A DNA stretch of 9,414 bases from an uncultured Porphyromonadaceae bacterium (lineage in GTDB: Bacteria > Bacteroidota > Bacteroidia > Bacteroidales > Muribaculaceae), in the NCBI GenBank assembly GCA_900552325.1, contig URZG01000068.1:1-9414 (forward strand), given 5' to 3'. Positions 1-6,297 of this stretch are shown in pieces. The notes under the pieces were generated by a model. It saw only the letters and a program-made list of their open reading frames with translations. It was not told the origin of the DNA and did not search any database. Both the position numbers and the translations under genes were made by a program. Positions within the stretch are counted from its first letter, which is position 1. Each line of letters opens with the position of its first letter.

Positions 1-615
1 AAGGTCGGCGTACTGCCTGACCTGACGGTATTCGGGCAGATGGTAGCGGTATTTGTCTATGATTATCTGTGCGAGCATGTCGGCTCCGGCATGGTTGCCG
101 CCGATTACGGCGCGGGGAGATGCGGCCTGATATATACGGGGGTTGGGGACGTTTTTGTCTGCCTTGGCCCTCAGCAGCGGACGCTCGATAACCTCCACCC
201 AGACCTTGGGCGGCTCCCGGTGGAGTATCCGGGTGATATCCTTTCCGATTATATCACATTCATCGGCATTTACGCCCTCGGGCATAAGCGTTGTCAGTCT
301 TTCCTCAAGACCCGTATAGCGGTATTGCGACGGGCGCGACGGCGATTTTTTCACTGCGGCGCGGCGCCTGGCTCCCTCTTTTACGATTTCCTTCGCCATC
401 TGTTCCACCTGCATGGCCTTTTCATTCATGGCCTGCTCGAACAGCTCGTCAAACAGGCCCGGCTGATCTTCCGGAACCTGCGAGGCCAGACGGTCGGATT
501 TTACGCCGTAAAGAAGACGCTCAAGATAAGCGATGCGCTCGTCTTTCCGCCGGTTCTGCTCTCTCAAAAGAGAGACTTCCGTCAGTAATTCATCATATGT
601 CGGAGCTCCTTTCAC
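1..615 (-). CDS. tnpC: IS66 family transposase TnpC, N-terminal part (cut by window edge)
   Basis: This is the transposase subunit of an IS66 element. Translating the minus strand gives 205 open codons to the window edge. The N-terminus (YDELLTEVSLLREQNRRKDE) is a leucine-rich coiled coil, as in the IS66 leucine-zipper domain. It is followed by a Lys/Arg-rich stretch near residues 90-105. The visible part ends with IIDKYRYHLPEYRQ, the conserved lead-in to the catalytic DDE domain, which lies outside the window. The likely start is GTG at 615-613, overlapping the tnpB stop as GTGA, which implies translational coupling; an in-frame TAA just upstream excludes a longer protein. The region where many IS66 transposases have a CxxC zinc finger (about residues 115-150) has one Cys only. 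The family call is secure, but whether the whole gene is intact cannot be seen. Confidence 0.9.
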   Translation of the reverse strand, partial: MKGAPTYDELLTEVSLLREQNRRKDERIAYLERLLYGVKSDRLASQVPEDQPGLFDELFEQAMNEKAMQVEQMAKEIVKEGARRRAAVKKSPSRPSQYRYTGLEERLTTLMPEGVNADECDIIGKDITRILHREPPKVWVEVIERPLLRAKADKNVPNPRIYQAASPRAVIGGNHAGADMLAQIIIDKYRYHLPEYRQVRQYADL

Positions 616-1049
616 ACCACTAAATTACAAAATATTAGCGGCATAGCCAACTTTTCAGGGAGTTTTTTTTGCGCTTTCACCTCATTGTTTGAGTCGACGG
701 CAGCCGTCAACTCAAACCGCCGTCTGCGGGCCACTTTCGGAGAGATTCCCTCCATCAGCAGCACAAGTTCGTCCCAGCGCATCGAACGGAACCCGATGCC
801 CTGACGCAGAAATATGCGGGGGTGGAATCGCCCCTGTTCCAGACGCTTGTAATACATCGTATATCCGCCGCGTTCCCAATGCAGCAGCTTCATTATTTTG
901 CGGCTCTTCCCTACAAATATGTAAACATCTCCGTTGGTCGGGTCAAGTCCGACTCCGCGCACTTGGCCGCACATCCCGTTTATTCCGATGCGCATGTCCG
1001 TCGGATTCTGCGACATAACTATGCGGTTGTTTTCATTCAAATTAAACAT
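612..1049 (-). CDS. tnpB: IS66 family accessory protein TnpB
   Basis: TnpB is the second IS66 protein, needed with TnpC for efficient transposition in studied elements; its biochemical role is unclear. The protein (145 aa from this start) begins MFNLNENNRIVMSQNPTDMR and contains the family hallmarks PTDMRIGINGMCGQV (about residues 16-30), NGDVYIFVGK and KLLHWERGGYTMYYKRLEQG (about residues 54-73). A longer frame from the ATG at 1088 adds 13 residues (MVFLIANFTIKNT) encoded entirely by the two arms and loop of a perfect hairpin. TnpB proteins normally begin near MF.L, so I chose 1049. The stop overlaps the tnpC start. The roughly 35-residue tail after RRRRFEL is longer than in proteobacterial TnpB. 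No Shine-Dalgarno site is seen. No tnpA is found upstream. Confidence 0.9.
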   Translation of the reverse strand: MFNLNENNRIVMSQNPTDMRIGINGMCGQVRGVGLDPTNGDVYIFVGKSRKIMKLLHWERGGYTMYYKRLEQGRFHPRIFLRQGIGFRSMRWDELVLLMEGISPKVARRRRFELTAAVDSNNEVKAQKKLPEKLAMPLIFCNLVV

Positions 1050-1089
1050 GGTGTTTTTGATTGTAAAGTTCGCTATCAAAAACACCATG
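1047..1089 (-). repeat. Perfect 15-bp inverted repeat (hairpin) spanning the tnpB start codon
   Basis: CATGGTGTTTTTGAT at 1047-1061 and its exact reverse complement at 1075-1089 flank a 13-nt spacer. In the tnpB mRNA the 3' arm ends with the tnpB ATG (1049-1047), so the folded RNA would bury the start codon. The 5' arm also contains an in-frame ATG (1088). Perfect pairing over 15 bp is unlikely by chance. A role in limiting tnpB translation is inference. Confidence 0.85.
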
Positions 1090-1165
1090 TAAAAGTCGGC
1101 TTTATTCGGATGGTTGCTGAAAAAGTATATTTCGGAATGTTACGGAGGTATTTTCCTTCTGATGT

Positions 1166-1187
1166 AATTCTGTAGAGCTGCAGAATT
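1166..1187. repeat. Short inverted repeat between IS66 and the wzc terminator
   Basis: AATTCTG (1166-1172) and CAGAATT (1181-1187) form an imperfect hairpin that extends inward with one G-T pair. It lies outside the proposed IS end, in the 118 bp between the tnpB hairpin and the wzc terminator that holds no gene. It could be a remnant of the pre-insertion intergenic sequence or part of the IS end. Its function is unknown. Confidence 0.35.
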
Positions 1188-1207
1188 GTGGAGGGAATAT
1201 AATAAAC

Positions 1208-1241
1208 AAAAGGGTGTATCGGAATTCCGATACACCCTTTT
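1208..1241 (-). terminator. Rho-independent terminator after wzc (34-bp perfect palindrome)
   Basis: AAAAGGGTGTATCGG, an AATT loop and CCGATACACCCTTTT form a perfect 34-bp palindrome starting 25 bp after the wzc stop codon. On the minus strand it is a GC-containing stem flanked by A and T runs, the usual intrinsic terminator form. Because it is symmetric it could also stop transcripts coming from the IS66 side on the plus strand. Confidence 0.88.
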
Positions 1242-1266
1242 ATTAGTGGTATTGCCTGTGTCGGGT

Positions 1267-3735
1267 TCAATAGGCGTGTCCTTTCGTGCGTTTGCTGCCA
1301 TAGCCATAGCCGTATCCGTAACCATAGCCATATCCGAAATTCGAACGGATTCCGACGATGGAGGAATTGTCAGTACCGTTGAGCACGATGGCCATGTTAT
1401 GATAGCGCTGGTTGTCGTAGAATTGCTGGATATATGGGAGCATTTCGCGTTCCAACAGGCCGCTTCGGATAATGAAGAGAGTGAGGTCTACGTGGCGATT
1501 GATAATTTTGGTGTCTGCGATTACTTCTACCGGTGGGCAGTCAATCAACACGTAGTCATATTCTTCGCGCAACTGATCAAGCAGGGCCTTGAGACGAGGC
1601 GAGTACAAGAGCTCGGCCGGGTTTGGCGGGATTGCACCTACGGGAATGACATCGAAATGGAATTTCTCAGTATGTTCCCCGGGTTTGTTGTCCTCGACTT
1701 TATGCGATACAACCAGATCTTTGACGGAGGCATGACCTGAAAGATACGATGTTACGCCTACGGTGGTGTCTGTGATGGTTTTGGAAAGTGAGGCTTTGCG
1801 GAGGTCAAGGTCGACGATGATGACTTTCTTGTTCTTTATGGCGAGTACGGCGGCGAGATTCATGCTGATGAATGTTTTGCCGGAGCCCGGATTAGCTGAA
1901 GTGAGGCCGATTACATGCCCTTTGCCGCTTTCGCCGTCGGTCATCATCTCGAGATTTGTGCGTATAACTCGGAAGGCTTCGTTTATCACGTTGCCTGATC
2001 CGCGTTTTACCATGACGATTCGCTTGCTGAGTTCATCCTCATGAGGTTTGCGGAGACGCTGGAGACCGCGGCGGCGCTTGAACCCGAGGGGTATCTCGCC
2101 GAGGAACGGTACCGTGAGGCTTTCGATATCCTTGCGGCCGCGTACTTTGGTGTTGAACATCTCGGCCAGATATACTCCAGCAGATGGGATTGCAAGACCT
2201 ATCAGGAGATACAACATCATGATTTTCTGCTCAGTGGGAGCGATCTTGCCTCCGCGCGAGGGGGGCGCGATGAGGCGCGAATTATAGGCGGTGAAAGCCT
2301 GCGAGAGTTCATTTTCCTCACGTTTCTGAAGGAGGTAAAGGTAGAGATTCTCCTTGACTTTCTGCTGGCGCTCTACCGACAGGAGGTAACGTGCCTGTGT
2401 AGGATTTGCGGCCAGCTGCGACGAAGCGGCTGCCTGCGATGACTGCGCCATCTGCACGGAGGAGTTGAGGAGGACGATGTAGTTGTCGATCGAGGTGAGG
2501 ATCGCCTCACGTGTGCCGGCAAGCTGATTGTCGATATCCACTACCAGAGGGTTCGAGGCCGAGGAGTTGCTTACCATCTGGTTTCGTTTGAGCAACAGGT
2601 TGTTGTAGGCTGTGATCTGGCCTTCGATAGACAGGTTCTCGAGACCGGAATTGGCCGGGAGTACATTGAATGAGTTCGCAGAATTGGAGAGGTAGTTGCG
2701 GATATAGCGGGCCATCCCCAGGCGGTTGTTGAGCTTGAGCACCTCGTCGGATGCCGATGTGGCTCGCTGGAAATATAGGGATGAAGCCTGGTCTACGTCG
2801 GGGAGACGGTGAGATGATTTATATGAAGAGATGTCGGAATCAACATTGCCGAGATCGTTTTCGATGACAGCGAGGCGTTCCTTGATGAATTCGGATGTGG
2901 AAATGGAGATACGGTTTTTGTCGCGGATCCAATTCTCGTTATAAACTTCTATGAGTGTGTTGAGGAAGTCGATTGTGCGATCAGAGGATACATCGTTGAA
3001 TGATAGCTCGATAACCGAGCAGTCATCGGCTTTGCGTGCGGATAGTTTACCAACGTATTTTCCTGTGGCCGATCCAATGGATTGTTTGGATACGTAAATG
3101 ACCATATCATCCTCCAGTCCACCGGCCGGGGGGGCATAAGATGCGTTGGGGGCTATCGTGAGTTTCCCGATGGGCGACTGGATGGTCTGTATCTTGTTGA
3201 TGGAGCTGACCTTTATGGTCTTTCCGGCATTGGCTTCATCGGCCGGGCTGAAATCGGATAACGACAGTGATCCGTCTTTATGCAGCGTGGCTGTGAGGGA
3301 CGCTACGTTGTCGTCAGTGATGTCGTTAAATGTTATTGACACCGGCAGGGACGATCCGTAGATCGTGGGATTGTAAAGGCGTCCGGGGATGGTGTAGTTT
3401 ACCATCAGATTGAGACGCTTTACTACCTCGCTTATCGTGGGTGACGATTTTATGGTTAGTATTTCGTTCTTTATATTGGTGTTGGTCTTGAGAAGTCCCA
3501 TATCGGAGAACGCTCCGCTTACATCGCCTCCGGAGTTATTGTCGTCCTTGAGAAGCAACTGCGCGGATGATGTGTATACGGGTTCGGTCTTTTTTATCTG
3601 GTAAATACCCAGGGCACCGAAAATGAACAGAGAAATCACGAACCAGTACCAGCGCGACAGCACTGCGTACAGGAGATTTTTAAGGTTGAGGCCGTTTTGC
3701 TGGGTTTCTGCCTTAAAGTTTTCGTTATCTTGCAC
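1267..3735 (-). CDS. wzc: Wzc-like tyrosine-protein kinase / polysaccharide co-polymerase
   Basis: This 822-aa inner-membrane protein couples polysaccharide chain-length control (Wzz part) to a bacterial tyrosine kinase that autophosphorylates. A first membrane helix lies near residues 30-48 (WYWFVISLFIFGALG), followed by a Wzz domain, a long periplasmic helical region, and the Pro-rich lead-in PPSRGGKIAP before a second helix near residues 505-527. The cytoplasmic kinase domain has Walker A (SANPGSGKT, Lys620), Walker A' (VIIVDLDLRK, Asp642/Asp644) and Walker B (VLIDCPP, Asp732). The C-terminus is a tyrosine cluster: six Gly-Tyr repeats (Tyr802 to Tyr812) plus terminal Tyr822. The start is GTG at 3735, the only start that keeps helix 1. 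The gene follows wza by 35 bp in one operon. All kinase motifs are intact. The polysaccharide served is not shown by the sequence. Confidence 0.95.
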   Translation of the reverse strand: MQDNENFKAETQQNGLNLKNLLYAVLSRWYWFVISLFIFGALGIYQIKKTEPVYTSSAQLLLKDDNNSGGDVSGAFSDMGLLKTNTNIKNEILTIKSSPTISEVVKRLNLMVNYTIPGRLYNPTIYGSSLPVSITFNDITDDNVASLTATLHKDGSLSLSDFSPADEANAGKTIKVSSINKIQTIQSPIGKLTIAPNASYAPPAGGLEDDMVIYVSKQSIGSATGKYVGKLSARKADDCSVIELSFNDVSSDRTIDFLNTLIEVYNENWIRDKNRISISTSEFIKERLAVIENDLGNVDSDISSYKSSHRLPDVDQASSLYFQRATSASDEVLKLNNRLGMARYIRNYLSNSANSFNVLPANSGLENLSIEGQITAYNNLLLKRNQMVSNSSASNPLVVDIDNQLAGTREAILTSIDNYIVLLNSSVQMAQSSQAAASSQLAANPTQARYLLSVERQQKVKENLYLYLLQKREENELSQAFTAYNSRLIAPPSRGGKIAPTEQKIMMLYLLIGLAIPSAGVYLAEMFNTKVRGRKDIESLTVPFLGEIPLGFKRRRGLQRLRKPHEDELSKRIVMVKRGSGNVINEAFRVIRTNLEMMTDGESGKGHVIGLTSANPGSGKTFISMNLAAVLAIKNKKVIIVDLDLRKASLSKTITDTTVGVTSYLSGHASVKDLVVSHKVEDNKPGEHTEKFHFDVIPVGAIPPNPAELLYSPRLKALLDQLREEYDYVLIDCPPVEVIADTKIINRHVDLTLFIIRSGLLEREMLPYIQQFYDNQRYHNMAIVLNGTDNSSIVGIRSNFGYGYGYGYGYGYGSKRTKGHAY
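1300..1335 (-). repeat. Six tandem Gly-Tyr codon pairs in the Wzc tail
   Basis: Six consecutive 6-bp units encode Gly-Tyr dipeptides, residues 801-812 of the kinase. The units use mixed synonymous codons (GGC, GGA and GGT for Gly; TAT and TAC for Tyr), so the protein repeat is exact while the DNA repeat is degenerate. Wzc-type kinases are autophosphorylated on C-terminal tyrosines, so these are the expected phospho-acceptors. Confidence 0.9.
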
Positions 3736-3770
3736 GGTTGTAGAAAGTTAAATTTTACTGAAATTGGCCG

Positions 3771-4583
3771 TTATTTTACCACGAGCAGCACGATGGATGT
3801 GGTGAATGAAACTATGGAGATCCAGAACGACGGGGTGAGGAAAGAGTTCCCGTTGGCCGTGCGTGTGCGTTTGCGCGTGTCGGTGGGCTCCACATAGATT
3901 ATATCATTCTGCTGCAGGTAGTATACGGGAGAGGTAAGAGTGCTCTGAGCATCAGTGAGATCCACTTTGTATGCTACCTGTCGTCCGTTCTCGTTGCGCA
4001 GAACTTTCACGTCGGTGCGGCGTCCCTGTATCGTAAGGTCGCCGGCATCAGCGATAGCATCTATAATAGTGTATCGGTCTTTGTCGAAAGTCACTCGTCC
4101 GGGGCTCGATACGTCGCCGAGCACTGTGACGGAGTGGTTGAGGAAGTCAACGTTGACAATCGGATCTTTCACGAGGTTGCGCTTTTTCAGTTCATCCTGG
4201 ATATATTCGGATATCTGCGAGCGTTTCATGCCTCCGATATGCAGAGTGCCGAGTACAGGGAACTGTATGTCGCCGAACGCATCAACTACGTATGACGAAA
4301 CGTTGTCGGAGCCTGATGTGGTGGTGGAAGTTGCTCCCGGGCTGTTGCGCAGGGATGGGGAATGTAGGTTGAAAAGCGAGGCCAGTGCCGGATCCTTGGA
4401 GCTAACAAGGATACTGAGCCTGTCGTCCGGCATTACTTTTATGTCGGATGGCGGGGCGGTCTCTATGATTGTACCTTCATCGAAATCCTGGAAATATGTG
4501 ACGTCTTTCGGTGCTTTGCACGACTGGATTCCCAATACGGCGAAAGCGATTATTATCAACGAGAAAAGGTTGTTGGGGCGCAT
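3771..4583 (-). CDS. wza: Wza-like polysaccharide export lipoprotein
   Basis: This is the outer-membrane export component of a capsule or exopolysaccharide system, 270 aa. The N-terminus MRPNNLFSLIIIAFAVLGIQSC is a lipoprotein signal with Cys22 as the lipidated residue. Next comes the Poly_export domain (about residues 38-140; IKVMPDDRLSILV, then FGDIQFPVLGTLHIGG). An SLBB domain follows (about residues 150-215; VTVLGDVSSPGRVTFDKDRY, then IDAIADAGDLTIQGRRTDVKV). The C-terminus is hydrophobic (SFWISIVSFTTSIVLLVV), matching the C-terminal membrane helix of Wza. An upstream TTG would add 39 residues, but it lies in the -7 box of the promoter, so the ATG at 4583 is the start. It is the first gene of the operon with wzc and would form the periplasm-spanning channel with it. 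Confidence 0.93.
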   Translation of the reverse strand: MRPNNLFSLIIIAFAVLGIQSCKAPKDVTYFQDFDEGTIIETAPPSDIKVMPDDRLSILVSSKDPALASLFNLHSPSLRNSPGATSTTTSGSDNVSSYVVDAFGDIQFPVLGTLHIGGMKRSQISEYIQDELKKRNLVKDPIVNVDFLNHSVTVLGDVSSPGRVTFDKDRYTIIDAIADAGDLTIQGRRTDVKVLRNENGRQVAYKVDLTDAQSTLTSPVYYLQQNDIIYVEPTDTRKRTRTANGNSFLTPSFWISIVSFTTSIVLLVVK

Positions 4584-4697
4584 GAAACTTATCTGATGAC
4601 GTTCTGTTTTGCCCGGAGTCGGACGTACTCGGAGCATGTGATTAATAAAAGTGTGCCTTAGAAATACCACGCCGTACGTGGCGCGATAATTCGTGCG

Positions 4698-4729
4698 CAA
4701 AGGTACGAAAAAATCTTGTTATCGACAAA
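4698..4729 (-). promoter_or_regulatory. Bacteroidota-type promoter of wza-wzc
   Basis: On the minus strand TTTG (4729-4726), a 20-bp spacer and TACCTTTG (4705-4698) match the Bacteroidota sigma-ABfr consensus (TTTG, 19-21 bp, TAnnTTTG). Transcription would start near 4691, giving a leader of about 105 nt before the wza ATG. The leader begins with a small hairpin (CCACG/CGTGG at 4667-4681). Confidence 0.8.
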
Positions 4730-4828
4730 TCAGAATTTTGATCTCTTTGTATGCTTCCATAGCTGGATATTGCTTTTATGAAACTGTCGTCATGTGGCGG
4801 ACGCCGTCGGGATGCCTGAGGCGATGTA

Positions 4829-5905
4829 TCAGAAGGCGGAGGCTTTAAGCGTAAGTCCTGTTTTCTCAGATAATCCGAAAAGGAGATTCATGCAGTGCAC
4901 GGCATTGCCGGCCCCACCCTTGAGGAGATTGTCCATTGCCGAGATTATTCTCAGTGGAGTATGGCCTTGGGTGGATGATGAGAGGGGCTCCGGAGTCATG
5001 GTGCCGAGGTCATCGGGCGAAGAAGGATCGGTTACGTATAAGAGGCATTTATTTGTGTTTGCTACCTCTGTTGCTTCCGGGCGTCGTGTTATGAGATACG
5101 TGAAAGAGTGGTCGGAATATGCGTCATCGATAAGTCTGCGGGTCTGTTCGACCGATACTTGAGCTGAAATATCAATAGTGGCTTCTATACCTCTTGCTGC
5201 GGGTGATCGCTTTATGCGAAGATTTATTTCTCCGCTGAAAGACGGGTGAAATGTCCTGATCCAGGCGGCTACCTCCCGGCTTATCGTTTCGGCGTCGGAG
5301 CGGTAGTCTGCGGGTGCAACGGGGTCAAAACGGGTGGATAGAGCCGGTGAAACTGCCATTGACTGCGATTCCAGTATGAAATTCTCGGTAGAAGCGATTT
5401 CAAGTGTGGCATCGATGCGCTGTGGCAATACGGCGCCTTTGAGAAGCGGGAAAAGAGTCAGCTCTATCGCCATCGCTCCGGCTGATGGTATGGCACACAT
5501 CGTGGCGCCGCGCACAAGAGCCTTGCGGTTGGCTTCAGGGAGCCCGTAAACCATAAAGTTGTTGTCGCCGCGATATTTCCCGGTCAGATCGATGATGCGT
5601 ATGGGGGTCTCCGGGTGTTCGGAATTGTATGGCGCGATCGCGCCGAAGAAGAATTCTGCCTCCCAAGGTTCTCCGCAGAGAAACACCATATTTACCTTAT
5701 TGATGAGGTCATCAGATAGCGAAGCGGAGAAATTCAGCGCCGTATCTCCTTCCAGGCCGCGGTGTATGTCTGTAAGCCTGCGTCCGGCAGCGTTTTCGGA
5801 TATTACTGCCAGCAGGTTTACATCAGGGTGGTTTATCAGTATTCGTATTAGTTCTCCGGCGGCGATTGTTTCGCCGCTCGTGATGGCTGCGTTTATCATA
5901 ATCAA
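4829..5905 (-). CDS. ArgC-family protein lacking the catalytic motifs (probable pseudoenzyme)
   Basis: This 358-aa protein is homologous to N-acetyl-gamma-glutamyl-phosphate reductase (ArgC), which makes the semialdehyde in arginine synthesis. Family signatures remain at both ends: AAGELIRILINHPDVNLLAV with LTDIHRGLEGDT (residues 14-55), VYGLPEANRKAL, VANTNKCL, and DNLLKGGAGNAVHCMNLLFG at residues 325-344, ending GLTLKASAF. The active site does not. The usual NPGC[YF] motif is IPSAG (139-143), with Ala142 in place of the catalytic Cys; the HRH/HQHxPEI histidine motif is absent; the N-terminal GxxGxxG dinucleotide loop is altered to AAITSGETIAAG. A Ser/Pro/Thr-rich insert lies near residues 294-318. 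The frame is open and has its own promoter, so it is not an obvious pseudogene. Start is ATG 5905 or 5899. It stands alone, with no arginine genes nearby. Family membership is firm; loss of reductase activity is inference. Confidence 0.85.
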   Translation of the reverse strand: MIMINAAITSGETIAAGELIRILINHPDVNLLAVISENAAGRRLTDIHRGLEGDTALNFSASLSDDLINKVNMVFLCGEPWEAEFFFGAIAPYNSEHPETPIRIIDLTGKYRGDNNFMVYGLPEANRKALVRGATMCAIPSAGAMAIELTLFPLLKGAVLPQRIDATLEIASTENFILESQSMAVSPALSTRFDPVAPADYRSDAETISREVAAWIRTFHPSFSGEINLRIKRSPAARGIEATIDISAQVSVEQTRRLIDDAYSDHSFTYLITRRPEATEVANTNKCLLYVTDPSSPDDLGTMTPEPLSSSTQGHTPLRIISAMDNLLKGGAGNAVHCMNLLFGLSEKTGLTLKASAF

Positions 5906-5950
5906 GTTGAATGGCGGCTGCGGTTGGATATATTTGTTCCCGCTTCAGCG

Positions 5951-5982
5951 CAAATTTACGAAAAATCCGCAAACTTAGCAAA
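5951..5982 (-). promoter_or_regulatory. Bacteroidota-type promoter of the ArgC-like gene
   Basis: On the minus strand TTTG (5982-5979), a 20-bp spacer and TAAATTTG (5958-5951) give a full consensus match. Transcription would start near 5944, about 40 nt before the ATG. The stretch around the -7 box resembles the wza promoter (TTTTTCGTAnnTTTGCGC in both). Confidence 0.8.
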
Positions 5983-6114
5983 TATGCCGTAAGGTACATT
6001 CCCGAGGGATTGAATATAAAGATTAAGTGAGAATTTTTTTGTCGGAATAATATGGTGAATTTTAGAGTGATAAATAAAATGTGGTTAATTTTGTCAAAAA
6101 AAGTGGCTTTAAAA

Positions 6115-6146
6115 TTTGCATGATTCACCGAAAGGTCGTAACTTTG
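6115..6146 (+). promoter_or_regulatory. Bacteroidota-type promoter of tRNA-Pro
   Basis: TTTG (6115-6118), a 20-bp spacer and TAACTTTG (6139-6146) match the Bacteroidota consensus. Transcription would start near 6153, leaving a leader of about 64 nt before the mature tRNA. Confidence 0.8.
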
Positions 6147-6216
6147 CATCGCTTTTGAAAACCAAGCCACCTGCTCAAAGGAGCAATAAGGTAGGCGAGG
6201 CTCCTTAAAAGGATCT

Positions 6217-6290
6217 CGGGGTGTAGCTCAGTTGGTTAGAGTACGCGTCTGGGGGGCGTGAGGTCGCTAGTTCGAGTCTAGTCACCCCGA
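6217..6290 (+). tRNA. tRNA-Pro (anticodon GGG)
   Basis: A full 74-nt cloverleaf can be drawn. The acceptor CGGGGTG (6217-6223) pairs perfectly with CACCCCG (6283-6289), with discriminator A at 6290. The D stem is GCTC/GAGT. The anticodon stem is CGCGT/GCGTG with loop CTGGGGG, giving anticodon GGG at 6251-6253. The T stem is GCTAG/CTAGT with loop TTCGAGT. C1-G72, A73 and G35-G36 fit bacterial proline identity. CCA is not encoded, so it must be added after transcription. The gene reads CCC and CCU codons. It has its own promoter and terminator and is the only plus-strand gene here. Confidence 0.95.
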
Positions 6291-6297
6291 CAAAAGC

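Larger units (their letters stand above)
1..1143 (-). mobile_element. IS66-family insertion sequence, partial (left part outside window)
   Basis: Two adjacent minus-strand genes, tnpB and tnpC, are the standard IS66 accessory and transposase genes, so this is one end of an IS66 element whose other end lies before base 1. The outer boundary on this side is uncertain. I place it at about 1143 because the minus strand there begins GTAACATTCCG, and IS66 ends usually start with GTAA; the partner repeat cannot be compared. Only about 55 bp separate that point from the tnpB hairpin, so there is no room for a tnpA gene. The element lies just beyond the terminator of the wza-wzc operon and does not interrupt it. 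Confidence 0.8.
5906..6216. other. Divergent intergenic region between the ArgC-like gene and tRNA-Pro
   Basis: About 310 bp, AT-rich in the middle (6000-6120), with no convincing protein gene. It holds the leftward promoter of the ArgC-like gene and the rightward promoter of tRNA-Pro, listed separately. The tRNA leader (about 6153-6216) contains a small hairpin, TGCTC/GAGCA at 6172-6185, and CCTT/AAGG at 6203-6212, which may help 5' processing. Nothing else is recognised in the 130 bp between the two promoters. Confidence 0.6.

Noticed and set aside
40..588. Open plus-strand frame of 182 codons
   Set aside because: It lies opposite tnpC; the minus-strand translation matches IS66 transposase clearly and the plus frame has no family features.
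1208..1241. The 34-bp palindrome as an IS end, operator or integration site
   Set aside because: Its position just after the wzc stop, stem with A and T flanks and lack of direct repeats fit an intrinsic terminator better.
1186..1740. Plus-strand frame of 184 codons
   Set aside because: It runs antisense through the wzc tail and kinase domain and across the terminator palindrome; it is a shadow frame.
3955..4596. Plus-strand frame of 213 codons
   Set aside because: It is antisense to wza, whose Poly_export and SLBB motifs are unmistakable; the plus frame is Ser/Arg-rich with no recognisable domain.
4740..4828. Terminator for the ArgC-like gene
   Set aside because: Only weak GC-rich pairings (for example GACG/CGTC around 4799-4808) and no T run on the minus strand; not strong enough to call.
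6079..6123. 14-codon plus-strand frame before the tRNA
   Set aside because: Too short, overlaps the tRNA promoter -33 box, and has no start signal; kept as noncoding.
5823..6170. Minus-strand frame of 115 codons overlapping the ArgC-like start
   Set aside because: It crosses the ArgC-like promoter and the AT-rich intergenic region in another frame and resembles no protein.
6217..6290. tRNA-Pro as an attachment site of an integrated element
   Set aside because: No integrase gene and no duplicated tRNA 3' end were seen on either side.
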